A stretch of DNA of 60,858 bases from Candidatus Fermentithermobacillaceae bacterium (GCA_020725645.1 DYEQ01000108.1:1-60858), one strand, 5' to 3'. Positions 27,715-37,244 are shown, counted from the first letter of the stretch. Numbers and translations are program-made. Notes: generated from the letters alone by a model not told the origin.

Positions 27715-28899
27715 TTACCCCTTTTCCAGGTACCATCTCATGAGACCGTTGAAAATCGACTGGGCCAGCCGCTTCTGAAACAGGGGCGCCCGGAAATTCG
27801 CTTCGTCGGAGTAGTGCGTGAGGCACAGAGGCTCGACCTGGACGACGGGAAGGGAGACCCCGTCCGGCTCATGCCATTCAACCAGGGCCGCGTCGATGCC
27901 CATACGTTCAAGGAGAGCGTTTCTGATTTCCAGGGCCAGCGCGCGGGAAGCCTCCGAACGCGGCGGGTACCTGACGAAATATGCTCTTCTATCCGGATCG
28001 TCATCGCCTGAGGTGTGGATCTTTATGAGACAGTCAGCGCCGCGACTAATAGCAGCTCGCACTCGAGCGGACTCTTCAACAGCAACGTCGTCCCGGCGGG
28101 TGAGGTGCGGGTGCGCGCCTGCCAGACTTAGCAGGGAGTAAAGGTTCTTCGAAACGACCATCGCCACGTTCTTTTCCAAAAGATTTACCGGCCCTCTGAA
28201 GCCCTTGTCCCGACCGCCGTGACCCGGATCTATGACCACGCTCTTCCCGCGGAAGACCTTTCTCACGGGCTCTCTGGAGAACTCGAAGATGACGAGATGA
28301 GGGAGCCCTGATTTCTCGGTCGTCGTGGGACTTACCGGGTGTTCGAGGAAGACGCGCACGTTAGCCGAGTCACGACGTTCTTCCGACGGCGCCACCTCGA
28401 AGCTGTGTACCAGGCCATCCGATACCAGTACCGTTCCCGGAGCCATGGTGCACCTGAGGCCTTCGAGGGAAACATCGAGAGCATGGAGCTCGCGGGCGGC
28501 CACAAACGGGAGCTCCGGTCGAAGGTTGCGAAAGGCGGCTGCCGGTTTCCGAATTAGCTCCGGTGCCGGTTCGGAGCCGGAGCTCGATCGTGGAAAGTCC
28601 CGAGGTTCTCGAACATCTCGAACATCTCGAAGATCCTGAAGATCCTGAAGATCCTGAAGATCCTGAAGATCAACCTCGAGCACGGCGGTTTCGGCGGTTG
28701 CGACCCCGGCGCTCATGCCCTCGCGTGCCGCCCGGTAATGAAAGTCACCGCCGGGGGTTTGTCCCTTTCCAAACCGGACTTCCATGGGAGGACAGGTGCA
28801 TTCGAGGACCACGGTGGATGTCCACCGGTAGTTCCCGGTGCCTTCCTCGGCGGGCATCAAAACCATGCGCGACCAGGCATTGACGACCGCCGGTTTCAT
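27715..28899 (-). CDS. N-acetylmuramoyl-L-alanine amidase (Amidase_3) with repeat linker
   Basis: 394 residues. The C-terminal half is the zinc amidase: VVIDPGHGGRDKG (first His), LLEKNVAMVVSKNL (Glu) and LIKIHTSGDD (second His). It cuts the bond between muramic acid and the stem peptide. There is no clear signal peptide. At about residues 75-95 the protein has (LQD) repeats from 9-bp DNA repeats. The stop of the decarboxylase and the ATG of this gene share one base (TAATG), so translation is coupled. It might act in sporulation or cell separation (inference). Confidence 0.82.
   Translation of the reverse strand: MKPAVVNAWSRMVLMPAEEGTGNYRWTSTVVLECTCPPMEVRFGKGQTPGGDFHYRAAREGMSAGVATAETAVLEVDLQDLQDLQDLQDLRDVRDVREPRDFPRSSSGSEPAPELIRKPAAAFRNLRPELPFVAARELHALDVSLEGLRCTMAPGTVLVSDGLVHSFEVAPSEERRDSANVRVFLEHPVSPTTTEKSGLPHLVIFEFSREPVRKVFRGKSVVIDPGHGGRDKGFRGPVNLLEKNVAMVVSKNLYSLLSLAGAHPHLTRRDDVAVEESARVRAAISRGADCLIKIHTSGDDDPDRRAYFVRYPPRSEASRALALEIRNALLERMGIDAALVEWHEPDGVSLPVVQVEPLCLTHYSDEANFRAPLFQKRLAQSIFNGLMRWYLEKG
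28602..28675. repeat. 9-bp minisatellite inside the amidase gene
   Basis: On the plus strand two GAACATCTC units are followed by four or five GAAGATCCT units; in the minus-strand gene they read as LQD, LRD and VRD tri-residues. This looks like an active slippage tract. Confidence 0.9.
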
Positions 28900-30434
28900 T
28901 AAGACCGCACCACCACCCTTAAGGTACGGAGGGACCTATCCTCCGGCCCGGAAATCCTGAAGCCGAGCTCCCGTATCACTTCCAGGTGCTTAACTACATC
29001 GCTCGTAATAAGCTCGCCGGGAAAAACCAGGGGTATACCCGGCGGGTAGCAAGTAACCACTTCGGCGCTGACCCTCCCGGCGGCGTGTTCCAGTTCCGCC
29101 CGCTCCCACGGGCTTTCAAAAGCTTGTTTTGGAGTAAGGATCATTTCGGGCAACCCAGGCGGAGCTTCCAGAAACCCGTTTTCGGGAAAATCCCGTTTCA
29201 GGCGGCCGGATTCCGCGTCCCGGGCCATGCGGCTCAAAGCTTCCAGAAGCTTCGACACTTCCGCGGACGTGTTTCCCGGGCTCACTATGAATAAGACGTT
29301 GGCCATGTCCGACATTTCCGCCTGGATATTCTCGTTTAGCCTGAGGTACATTTCCGCCTGGGTTCCCGTGATACCCAGCTCCCTCACGGTCACGGTTACC
29401 TTGGTCGGGTCGAGATCGTCCTGGCCGGGGCGACCCAGGATCTCTTCGCCGAAGGAGTAAAGCCCGGGGATTTCGTTTACACCTGCTCTCAAAACCCCGG
29501 CGAGGTTGATGGCGCAATCCAGAAGGTCCTTGCCGTAAAGGGCCATCTGCCGTCTGGCCGCGTCCAGCGACGCGAGAAGAAGGTAAGACGGACTCGTACT
29601 CGTCACATGCTGGAAGGCAGCTTTAAGCCGGGCTCTGTCTATCCGGTCGCCCCTGATGTGAAGAAATGATGCCTGGGTGAAAGCGCCGAGTATCTTATGG
29701 GCGCCTTGGGCGCAAGCGTCCGCCCCGGAGTCGAGAGCTGGCGCGGGGAGTTTCGGGTGGAAACGGAAATGCGGACCGTGAGCTTCATCTACCAGGAGGA
29801 CCATTCCCGCCCGGTGCACCGCATCCGCCAGGTCGTCAAGCCTCGTGGAGACGCCGTAGTACGTCGGGTTTACCAGCAACACCGCTTTGGCCTCGGGGTG
29901 CTCTCCGATGGCCTTGAATAGAGATTCCGGCGCCACCCCCATGGCGATACCGAGGTAGGAGTCGTATATCGGCGGCACGAAAACCGGCTTTGCGCCGGAC
30001 AGAACCAGTCCTGCCAGGATGGATTTATGGACGTTTCTGGGAAGGATGATGGTGTCACCGAGGCCTACAGTAGCCAAGATCATGGCGTGTATGCCGGAAG
30101 ACGTCCCGTTGACCAGGAAATACGTCTCGTCGGCTCCCCAAGCTTCTGCCGCCAGTTTTTGGGCTTCCGCCAGGATGCCCCCGGGTTCGTGGAGATCGTC
30201 CATCCCCGGGACGCCCGTCACGTCGCTCCAGTAAGCTTTTTCGCCCAGCACGGCGACGGCTTGCGGGTCTTGGGACCTCCCGCCCTTGTGCCCGGGCATG
30301 TGAAATCTGATTACGCTGCGATACGCCGAAAGCGCCTCGAGAAGCGGGGCGCGTGACTGGGAAGACCTGTTTATGCCCGGACTCACGGTCGAAAGATTCC
30401 TGGTAGATTCTTTGGTTTGAAGCAGGTTTTCCAT
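28899..30434 (-). CDS. Orn/Lys/Arg decarboxylase family protein
   Basis: 511 residues of the fold-type I group (SpeA/CadA/YaaO type). Key sites: FHMPGHKGG near the start, DDLHEPGGILAEAQKLAAEAWGAD, FLVNGTSSGIHAMILA, and the PLP lysine in QGAHKILGAFTQASFLH. The product decarboxylates arginine, lysine or ornithine to a polyamine or cadaverine; the substrate cannot be fixed by eye. The ATG lies seven bases after GGGAGGG; a longer start at 30557 has no signal. It is coupled to the amidase gene. Confidence 0.88.
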   Translation of the reverse strand: MENLLQTKESTRNLSTVSPGINRSSQSRAPLLEALSAYRSVIRFHMPGHKGGRSQDPQAVAVLGEKAYWSDVTGVPGMDDLHEPGGILAEAQKLAAEAWGADETYFLVNGTSSGIHAMILATVGLGDTIILPRNVHKSILAGLVLSGAKPVFVPPIYDSYLGIAMGVAPESLFKAIGEHPEAKAVLLVNPTYYGVSTRLDDLADAVHRAGMVLLVDEAHGPHFRFHPKLPAPALDSGADACAQGAHKILGAFTQASFLHIRGDRIDRARLKAAFQHVTSTSPSYLLLASLDAARRQMALYGKDLLDCAINLAGVLRAGVNEIPGLYSFGEEILGRPGQDDLDPTKVTVTVRELGITGTQAEMYLRLNENIQAEMSDMANVLFIVSPGNTSAEVSKLLEALSRMARDAESGRLKRDFPENGFLEAPPGLPEMILTPKQAFESPWERAELEHAAGRVSAEVVTCYPPGIPLVFPGELITSDVVKHLEVIRELGFRISGPEDRSLRTLRVVVRS

Positions 30435-30769
30435 GCAGCGGCCCTCCCGGTTCTTAATCACCTTGAGCGTCCCGACTACGCTCGACGCCGGTGAACAATG
30501 TAAAACGGCCGAATTCCTGTAAAGATCCGCCGGCGATGGCTCGTCAGATTGCTTCACATCCGTAGTATCGCCATCTGTGTCATACGAAACAGAGTTTATT
30601 CGAAAACCATCCGCTCTGCTACTTCTTACGGTGAACGAGATCGAAAAAGCCCGTGATTCTCTTTACCTTATTCTGCTCGGTGCGATAAGGTGGCAGCAGT
30701 AAGACCGCCGCGTGGCCCCGGTAAACTGGTGCCAACAACACCAGCCCGCGCGTCGGGGAAGGAGGTTCG
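30435..30769. other. Divergent intergenic region before the ThiF gene
   Basis: No gene seen. CTGGTG (30726-30731) and CACCAG (30739-30744) form a small hairpin around the loop CCAACAA, within a G/C-rich leader just before the ThiF ribosome-binding site. It may be part of a structured 5' leader; I cannot assign it to a riboswitch class. Confidence 0.3.
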
Positions 30770-31546
30770 TTGGACGTGTCACAAGGTTTTGCTCCGGATG
30801 TGGAAAGATACCGGCGGCTTTTGAACCTTCCCCACGTCGGAGAGGAAGGGTTGAGTCTTCTATCGAAAAAGCGAGCTCTCGTGGTAGGTGCCGGGGGTCT
30901 GGGTACTCCTGCCGCAGCTTACCTCGTAGCTTCCGGAACCGGGCACGTCACCATCGTCGACGGGGACGTGGTCGAACTTTCGAACCTATCAAGACAAGTG
31001 ATGTATTCCACCGAAGACCTCGGAAAAGCTAAGGCGGGCATCCTGGCAAGGAAGCTTTTCCTTCTCAACCCCGACGTGGTTGTGGAAGGTCTTGACGTTA
31101 AGATCGAGCCGAGCGACTTTGCGGGAGTTTTGCGACTGATATCCGGCTACGATGTGGTCTTATCCTGCGTCGACAACGCCTCTCTCAGATATGCTCTCAA
31201 CCAGGCGTGTGTCGAGCGTAAGGTCCCGCTGGTCGATGGGGCTGTGAAGGGCTTCACCGGAGTTCTGACCGTCGTGGTCCCCGGCAAGGGACCGTGCTAC
31301 GAGTGCGCTTTTCCGCAGTCCAGGGCCGGAAAGGTTGCGGGTGGTCCGCCGATATGGAGCCCCCTTCCCGGGGTGGTCGGTGCTCTCGAGGCCAGCGAGG
31401 CCCTGAAACTCATGCTGGGTATTGGCAACGTCAAGGCCGGCTGGGTCCTGTTAATCGATCTTCTAGAGGGCACTTTCAGCCGGGTTTCGGTCGAGAAGAA
31501 TCCGTCATGCAGGGTTTGCGGCAACTTACGGTCAAACAATATGTAG
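30770..31546 (+). CDS. ThiF/MoeB/HesA-family adenylyltransferase
   Basis: 258 residues. E1-like activation enzyme: ATP-binding loop GAGGLGTPAAAYLVASG, DGDVVELSNLSRQ (with the conserved Arg), DVVLSCVDN (Mg-binding Asp) and two zinc pairs (CYEC ... CRVC). Such proteins adenylate the C-terminal glycine of ThiS or MoaD-like sulfur carriers. No sulfur-carrier gene is adjacent. The TTG start is just after AAGGAGG; a GTG two codons later would also fit. Confidence 0.87.
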   Translation: MDVSQGFAPDVERYRRLLNLPHVGEEGLSLLSKKRALVVGAGGLGTPAAAYLVASGTGHVTIVDGDVVELSNLSRQVMYSTEDLGKAKAGILARKLFLLNPDVVVEGLDVKIEPSDFAGVLRLISGYDVVLSCVDNASLRYALNQACVERKVPLVDGAVKGFTGVLTVVVPGKGPCYECAFPQSRAGKVAGGPPIWSPLPGVVGALEASEALKLMLGIGNVKAGWVLLIDLLEGTFSRVSVEKNPSCRVCGNLRSNNM

Positions 31547-31796
31547 GAACATCGAAGGTAGTAACGTGCCGGGTCCTGAAGTTCGTTCCGGCCGTGGAAC
31601 GTGGCAGGGTACACGCACTCCATCGCACACACAAATACAGCGGTGCTTAGCGTCCAGCCCCTTGACTCGGGTAGAGGTGTAATCCAGGGTAGTGCGTGCC
31701 CGGCAGTCGAGACACATGTCAGTAGTGGGAAACTAAACCCCGCAATCAGGGTGAGACCTCGTTGGTTCAGGATGAGTATCAGGAAGGGGGTTGCAG

Positions 31797-32981
31797 ATGA
31801 TGGACGTGGAAAATCTCGGACGTAAACTCGTGGAAAAGATTGAGTCGCTATCGCCTATGGTGGAGAACGTTGCTCGTTCTTTGTACGAGCATCCCGAGCT
31901 CGGGCTAGAGGAGGTCTTTGCTTGTCGGAAGCTCGTAGATATCCTGGAGCGCCAAGGCTTCTGGGTAGAGCGCGGCATCGCCGGGATGAAGACGGCCTTT
32001 CGGGCGGCCAAGGGCCGGGAAAGGCCCGTCGTGGCATTCATGGCTGAGTACGACGCCCTTCCCGAAATCGGTCACGGGTGCGGGCACAACCTCATAGCTT
32101 CCGTGGCGCTGGCGGCAGGGATAGCTTGTTCGGAGGTGATATCTCCGGAGGAGGCGCAGGTCACGTGGGTGGTGCTGGGCACTCCCGCCGAGGAGACCAT
32201 CGGCGGAAAGATAGTCATGGCCGAGGCCGGCGTGTTCGATGATATCGACGTGGCGTTCATCGCTCACCCGGGCCAGCGGAATTCCGTCGGAGGGGCATCC
32301 TGGGCCTCATGGCCGGTGGAGATTACGTTCCACGGGCAAGCTTCCCACGCGGGAGCAAACCCCCAGGGCGGCGTCAATGCATTGGACGCCCTGGTGCAGG
32401 CCTACATCGGTATACGGAATCTCAGGAATAGTTTGGACGATTCCGTGAGGATTCCGGGAGTCATCACGCACGGTGGAGATGCCCCCAACGTCGTACCGGA
32501 TAAAACCACCGCCCGGTTCAGCATCAGAGCCAAGAGTTCAAAATACCTCGAAGAAGTGTTAATCCCACGGATCCGGACGTTCGCCGAGGGAATCGCCAGG
32601 GCCACCGGCACGACCCTCGAGTTTTCCCATTACGAGCCGCTCTTTCGCGAGACACTGAAATATCCCCAGCTCCAGGACATCGTTGAGCGTAACTGGCGGC
32701 GTCTTGGCGTCGAAATCTCCCGAGACGACGCAGGTCCAGGGGGCGGGGTAACGGACGTGGGCGCCGTCACGTGGCGGACCCCCGCCATCCAAATCGGCTT
32801 CCGCATCGGGGATGTGCGTGGTCATACCAGGGAATTTGCCCAAGCTACCGTTTCCGAGACAGGTATTCAAGGGGCCCTTGTAGCCGCCAAGGTACTCGCG
32901 CTTTCGGCCCTGGACGTGGTGGCGGAGCGGGGGATAATCGAAGAAATGAAGCGACAGCTCTCGGCCGTCCAGAATCGGTGA
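31797..32981 (+). CDS. M20-family amidohydrolase
   Basis: 394 residues. Peptidase M20D subfamily: EHPELGLEE, AEYDALPEIGHGCGHNL (metal Asp/His), GTPAEETIGGK (catalytic Glu pair), GQASHAGANPQGGVNALDA (dimerisation-domain His), and a C-terminal GHTREFA. Relatives hydrolyse N-acyl amino acids, indole-3-acetyl amides or p-aminobenzoyl-glutamate. The ATG is six bases after GGAAGGGGG. It is about 165 bases upstream of the AAA+/VWA pair on the same strand. Confidence 0.9.
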   Translation: MMDVENLGRKLVEKIESLSPMVENVARSLYEHPELGLEEVFACRKLVDILERQGFWVERGIAGMKTAFRAAKGRERPVVAFMAEYDALPEIGHGCGHNLIASVALAAGIACSEVISPEEAQVTWVVLGTPAEETIGGKIVMAEAGVFDDIDVAFIAHPGQRNSVGGASWASWPVEITFHGQASHAGANPQGGVNALDALVQAYIGIRNLRNSLDDSVRIPGVITHGGDAPNVVPDKTTARFSIRAKSSKYLEEVLIPRIRTFAEGIARATGTTLEFSHYEPLFRETLKYPQLQDIVERNWRRLGVEISRDDAGPGGGVTDVGAVTWRTPAIQIGFRIGDVRGHTREFAQATVSETGIQGALVAAKVLALSALDVVAERGIIEEMKRQLSAVQNR

Positions 32982-33103
32982 CTCCCGGACTCCAGGCCGG
33001 TTGCCCAACACAGTCACAATCCCCGCCGTCAAACTTGGTGCGGCGCATGTGCGTACCCGGCGCCGGAATTTGAAGCTTCGTTTTCCTCGGATTACCGAGT
33101 AGA

Positions 33104-33141
33104 GACTCCCGCCCTTTCGGGAAGAATGGAGACGGGAGGTC
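33104..33141 (+). promoter_or_regulatory. Hairpin that can hide the AAA+ gene ribosome-binding site
   Basis: GACTCCCG (33104-33111) can pair with CGGGAGGTC (33133-33141), with one bulge. The second arm contains the GGGAGG ribosome-binding site for the gene at 33148, so this fold would lower translation. Confidence 0.4.
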
Positions 33142-33147
33142 TTTTCG

Positions 33148-34884
33148 TTGATGAGCAAGATTCCTTACCGTCACAAAGGCAACGAGAACCTGTTCCTCGC
33201 CGTGGAAATGTCGCTCGTATCCACGCTGGCCGGGATTCCCCTCCACGTCCACGCCGAGGGACTCAGGGGCACCGGAAAGACCACGGTGATGAGGTGCGCG
33301 GGCCAATTCCTCCCGAGGATAACCAGGATCAAAGATTGCCTCTACCAGTGTGAACCCGAAAGGCCTCACTGCCCCCGGCATTCGGCGCCGGGGGCGCCCA
33401 TCCGGTGGGAAACCGAGGAAATCCCCATGCCCTTCGTGGAAATCGGACACGCGGCGAAACTCGGCAGCGTAGTTGGGAGCATCGACCTGGCCAAGCTCAC
33501 CGACCCCGCTCATCCCGAAGCTCACCTCCTGCCGGGCACGATTCCCCAAGCTTCCCGGGGGATCGTGTTCGTCGACGAAATCAACAGGCTCGCTGAAACC
33601 GCCCCGGAGATCACCGACGTGCTCCTATCCGTCATGGGAACCAAGCCCGGAAGACTGAGGATAGAGGAAACGGGTCTTCCTCCCGTTGAACTCGAGGTCA
33701 AAGCTTCGGTGTGGGCAGCTTCCAATCCGGACGAAGACCCCGGGCCTCTTGAGCACGTGAGAAGACAGCTGGCCGACAGGTTTGACCTGGTAGTCGCCGT
33801 AAACCGGCCATCCGACCCCGACGTAGTTGAGAGCATGCTGATGCGCAGGGAGGAGGACTATTCCCCTGAAGGGCGCAAGGCAAACGATTTTCTGTCTCAG
33901 GGCAGAGATCATCCGATAACCGGGGAGAGAGCCCTGGAAAGAGCTCAGTCTCGACGTAGCGAGCCCGCGTCGACCCCGGGTGCGTCAAACTACGGAGGCA
34001 GCTTAATAACAGAACCCTTTCAGAATCTCGAGGAAAAAGCTCGCCGGTTTCGAAACGTGACGGTGGGTCGCCCAATTTTGAGATATATCGCAGAGCTGTA
34101 TGTAACGAAAAACATAGAGAGTTTAAGGGCGGTGGAGGCTCTTGAACTGTGCTCGCGGCTAGCCGCAGCTATCCAGGGAAGGGACTACGTGATCATCGAC
34201 GATTTAATACTCGTTGCACCCATGGTGCTGCGGCACAGGGTTGAGCCCCTCGTCCTCGCGGAGATCCTGAAAGATATGGAAGCCAGGAGACTGGCCGCGG
34301 GGGTGGAGACTTTTTCCCAGCACAGCCGGAGAAACACACCGTTTTCAGCTGACCCTTCGTCCCCGTCCTCCCAGGAACGGGACGGACGGGATAACGGCTG
34401 TCCTCCCGATGCGGGACTGGGTTTTGGTCTCCTAAAAGCGGGAGATTCCCGGGGAAGCTGTCGAGACCTGGAGCGCGCCGCGGCCGGTTACCGTGCGGGT
34501 TCAGCTCCCGTCCGGGCGGGTCAGGGGCCTTCGCAAGGACTATCTGAGGCACCCTGCCGGGGGGTGTCTCATGCATCATCCCCGGGGCTAACCCGGGGGC
34601 CATCTCGAGGTGGGTCACCGGGCACACCGGCGTCCTCGCAGGGTGAAGCGGACCCGAGGAATTCCCTTCAGGTGCGCCAAGGGTTTCTCGGTCGCCTGGG
34701 GAGGTTGTTCCGCCGGTGGGCCGAGCCGGGGACTCAAGCGTCTATCCCCTCGCCTCTCAGAACATTGCCGCTTTCTCCGCCGGACCCGGCCAGGCCGCTT
34801 TCCCTCATCCGTTGGGAGGAGATGATCCTTCCCGGAGCATGGAGACTTGTGGAAGAGGAACTCCGGGAAAGGCGGGAACGATGA
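33148..34884 (+). CDS. AAA+ ATPase, Mg-chelatase I/MoxR type
   Basis: 578 residues. Walker A variant EGLRGTGKTTVM (residues about 37-48), Walker B GIVFVDEINRL (about 138-148), a sensor-1 WAASNPDED motif and a winged C-terminal lid (about 305-400). This resembles the BchI/CobN-associated ATPases. Residues about 415-545 are a low-complexity Ser/Pro/Gly/Arg tract, then a short hydrophobic tail. The TTG start is eight bases after GGGAGG; ATG follows immediately. The last four bases (ATGA) overlap the VWA gene. No chelatase H subunit is nearby, so a chaperone-like role is as likely as metal insertion. Confidence 0.82.
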   Translation: MMSKIPYRHKGNENLFLAVEMSLVSTLAGIPLHVHAEGLRGTGKTTVMRCAGQFLPRITRIKDCLYQCEPERPHCPRHSAPGAPIRWETEEIPMPFVEIGHAAKLGSVVGSIDLAKLTDPAHPEAHLLPGTIPQASRGIVFVDEINRLAETAPEITDVLLSVMGTKPGRLRIEETGLPPVELEVKASVWAASNPDEDPGPLEHVRRQLADRFDLVVAVNRPSDPDVVESMLMRREEDYSPEGRKANDFLSQGRDHPITGERALERAQSRRSEPASTPGASNYGGSLITEPFQNLEEKARRFRNVTVGRPILRYIAELYVTKNIESLRAVEALELCSRLAAAIQGRDYVIIDDLILVAPMVLRHRVEPLVLAEILKDMEARRLAAGVETFSQHSRRNTPFSADPSSPSSQERDGRDNGCPPDAGLGFGLLKAGDSRGSCRDLERAAAGYRAGSAPVRAGQGPSQGLSEAPCRGVSHASSPGLTRGPSRGGSPGTPASSQGEADPRNSLQVRQGFLGRLGRLFRRWAEPGTQASIPSPLRTLPLSPPDPARPLSLIRWEEMILPGAWRLVEEELRERRER

Positions 34885-36746
34885 CCTACGTCGAAGGTTC
34901 GAGCCTTCTGGAGAGGGCCGCCCTGGATAAGCTGATTTCTATTTTAAAACGCGGGTTCGGCGCCCGGGTGGGTGAGACCGCCGTGGTTTCTACGAAGGTA
35001 CACCTGACGGACCAGGCGGTTCCCGGGGAGGTCCAAGTGGTGGCCACCTCCGACGCGGGCCGGGTGTTCTACCACCGCCAGAGCTCCGGCCAGATCGTGC
35101 ACGTGGACATCTTTCATTCCCCCGGTGATGTCTCTCCGGCACTGGTAGCTATGAGGATGACGAGTGCTTTGACGACCCTGCGCCTTGAGACTTACGGAGG
35201 TTCGCCTGTCCCCCCGAGTTCGCTCGTTTCTTTCATCGATGTTCAGACGGCGCTGGGGGGAGGAAGACTTGACGGTCCGCTGGCCGGGGGCCGGGAGCTC
35301 GGGGCCCGGCTAGCTCATAAAACTCACGTCCATATCACCTTCTTGAACTGCCCGGAGCTTTTGGCCTCCCTCTTCTCAATGATTTCGGCGGTGGAAGCTG
35401 CCATCGAGGGTTCCGGCCTGGAGCTGCGGAAGGTGAGAGTCGTGCGGATGGTGACAGGCGACGCTCCGGCGAAGCTCGACGACTACCGGGCCACGACCGA
35501 CTCGCTTCTTCGGGAAAGCAGGGGGCCGGGGGCTGAGGGGGGCGGCTCGAGGGCTGCGGGAACGAGCAACTTTTCCCAGACCGCACCCGAATCCACCGCT
35601 TCCGGAGTCGATCCTTTACGGTCATGGAAAGACCCATCAGATGGTCCAAATAGCCCAAATAGCCGAAACAGCTTGTACGATAGTTCGGATTCTCCCGGCC
35701 GGCTTGACACGACCCCGGGGGCCATCACCGAAGCTCTCGCCAGGGAGGCCGTTCGGCGGACAGGTTCGTATGAGGATACGGTGAAGCTCCTGCGGGCTTT
35801 GGCTGCAGGGATGAAGAGTGGCGAATTCCTTCGTTTCAAGACGCAAAGCATGGGGGACCCGGAAGAGATCAGAGAGGCCATGCTCAGGTCGAAGCTGGCC
35901 ACGTACGACGGGTTCAGGTACTTTCTGAGTCCCGAAGGAGAGACGGTCCTCGAGTACCTTCTTTCCCACCGGTACGAATTCGAAGCTTATCTGAGGCGTC
36001 TTTTGCGGACGTTGCCGTCGAGAGGCGCCGTGCCGGGCGAAAGGGCCAAGGCACCCTTGCGGCCCACAAGCTCGTGTAGACGCGCTGTAGCGGTTCCCAT
36101 CGAGAAGGGAAACTGGCACGGGGACCTGGCCGTAGTCGAGACCGCCATTGCGAGGGGGATAAGGATGGACAGGCGGTTTTGTCCCGAGGATCTGCGCTTT
36201 TACTTCCGCCGGGAGGAGAAGTCCAGGCCCGTGATCCTGCTTATAGACGCGTCGGCCAGCATGGCGGGAAAGAGGCTCCAATCTGCCAAGGAGCTCGCCC
36301 GGACGCTGGTGCTGACGGGCAAAGATGACGTGGCCGTTTGCGTCTTCCAGGACGCCGATGTAAGAGTGGTATCGGGATTCACGAGAAACCCCCGCCAGAT
36401 CGAGCAGGCGCTTACGTCTATAGAAGCGTCGGGGCTCACCCCGATGGCTCGGGGTCTCGAAGGAGCTCTGGCGATAGCGGAGACGAAGTCAGCGAAGCCG
36501 CTGGTCCTCCTCATCACCGACGGAATCCCCACGGTCCCGTCTTCCACGCTCTCTCCTGTAGACGACGCCATCGGCGCCGCCCGAAAACTGGCGCGGAGGG
36601 GTATCAAGCTCGGTTGCATCGGGCTTGAACCCAACCGAGGGTTCCTCAAGCAAATGGTGGAAGCGGCCAGGGGAACGCTTTACATCGTTGACGAACTTGA
36701 ATCGTCGGTGCTCGCGTCGATTGCGCGGAAGGAAAGGGGATATTAA
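34881..36746 (+). CDS. VWA-domain protein, partner of the AAA+ ATPase
   Basis: 621 residues. The C-terminal von Willebrand A domain has an intact MIDAS: VILLIDASASMAGKRLQSAKELA (DxSxS), then LTPMARG and LITDGIP. The N-terminal half (about 1-200) is an unassigned domain; a disordered linker (about 215-275) contains tri-residue repeats (GPN, SPN, SRN). AAA+ plus VWA pairs (Mg-chelatase I/D, MoxR/VWA, RavA/ViaA) remodel partner proteins. The ATG overlaps the stop of the ATPase gene, so the two are made together. Specific partner unknown. Confidence 0.84.
   Translation: MTYVEGSSLLERAALDKLISILKRGFGARVGETAVVSTKVHLTDQAVPGEVQVVATSDAGRVFYHRQSSGQIVHVDIFHSPGDVSPALVAMRMTSALTTLRLETYGGSPVPPSSLVSFIDVQTALGGGRLDGPLAGGRELGARLAHKTHVHITFLNCPELLASLFSMISAVEAAIEGSGLELRKVRVVRMVTGDAPAKLDDYRATTDSLLRESRGPGAEGGGSRAAGTSNFSQTAPESTASGVDPLRSWKDPSDGPNSPNSRNSLYDSSDSPGRLDTTPGAITEALAREAVRRTGSYEDTVKLLRALAAGMKSGEFLRFKTQSMGDPEEIREAMLRSKLATYDGFRYFLSPEGETVLEYLLSHRYEFEAYLRRLLRTLPSRGAVPGERAKAPLRPTSSCRRAVAVPIEKGNWHGDLAVVETAIARGIRMDRRFCPEDLRFYFRREEKSRPVILLIDASASMAGKRLQSAKELARTLVLTGKDDVAVCVFQDADVRVVSGFTRNPRQIEQALTSIEASGLTPMARGLEGALAIAETKSAKPLVLLITDGIPTVPSSTLSPVDDAIGAARKLARRGIKLGCIGLEPNRGFLKQMVEAARGTLYIVDELESSVLASIARKERGY
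35643..35669 (+). repeat. 9-bp repeats in the VWA gene
   Basis: GGTCCAAAT, AGCCCAAAT and AGCCGAAAC follow each other in frame and code for GPN, SPN and SRN in a linker. Confidence 0.75.
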
Positions 36747-37122
36747 GTGGACTTCTTCTCCATCTCAGCAGCGAAAAGCCGGGAAAACTGGCCTCTTCGC
36801 TTGGCGGGGGCCGCCGGGGCTCCTATACCGAATGTTTGCGGGTGTCGCGGGATGGCGCATACCGGCAAGGAACTACTTCGATATCCCGAAACCGCGGACT
36901 TTACCCACGTGTCACCAGGTACTTTAGCAACGTATTCAGTCCGCGGGAACACATAGGCGTGGTGGAGAGCACGGCCACAGCATATCTTCCTTCACCCACA
37001 CAGGAGCCACCCGAGACTTGCTAAGGATCGAGAAAACGTCTCCTCTCCCCATGGTGACATCTTCTCTGGCCGTTTATAGGGTGACAATATTACCGGCCGA
37101 TAACATACGTACGATTGGGATA
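36747..37122. other. Intergenic stretch upstream of the PadR promoter
   Basis: About 375 bases after the VWA gene with no recognised gene. The short open frames lack start signals. No terminator is obvious. Confidence 0.35.
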
Positions 37123-37151
37123 TTGACTTTATCGGCAAAGCGATGTAGCAT
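37123..37151 (+). promoter_or_regulatory. Probable SigA-type promoter of the padR operon
   Basis: TTGACT at 37123-37128 and TAGCAT at 37146-37151 are separated by exactly 17 bases, about 90 bases before the PadR start codon. The -10 box runs into the inverted repeat that follows. Confidence 0.55.
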
Positions 37152-37173
37152 CTATATGCACACACCATATAGA
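37151..37173. promoter_or_regulatory. Perfect inverted repeat, candidate PadR operator
   Basis: TCTATATG (37151-37158) and CATATAGA (37166-37173) are exact reverse complements with a CACACAC spacer. TGTAG (37144-37148) and CTACA on the outer sides add a second pair. It overlaps the likely transcription start of padR, the usual site of autorepression. Confidence 0.6.
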
Positions 37174-37244
37174 GACACACTACACAGCCTCCCCTGCGTA
37201 CGGGGACAGAAAACTGGCTTAATCCCTAAAGGGAGGTGGCAGCG

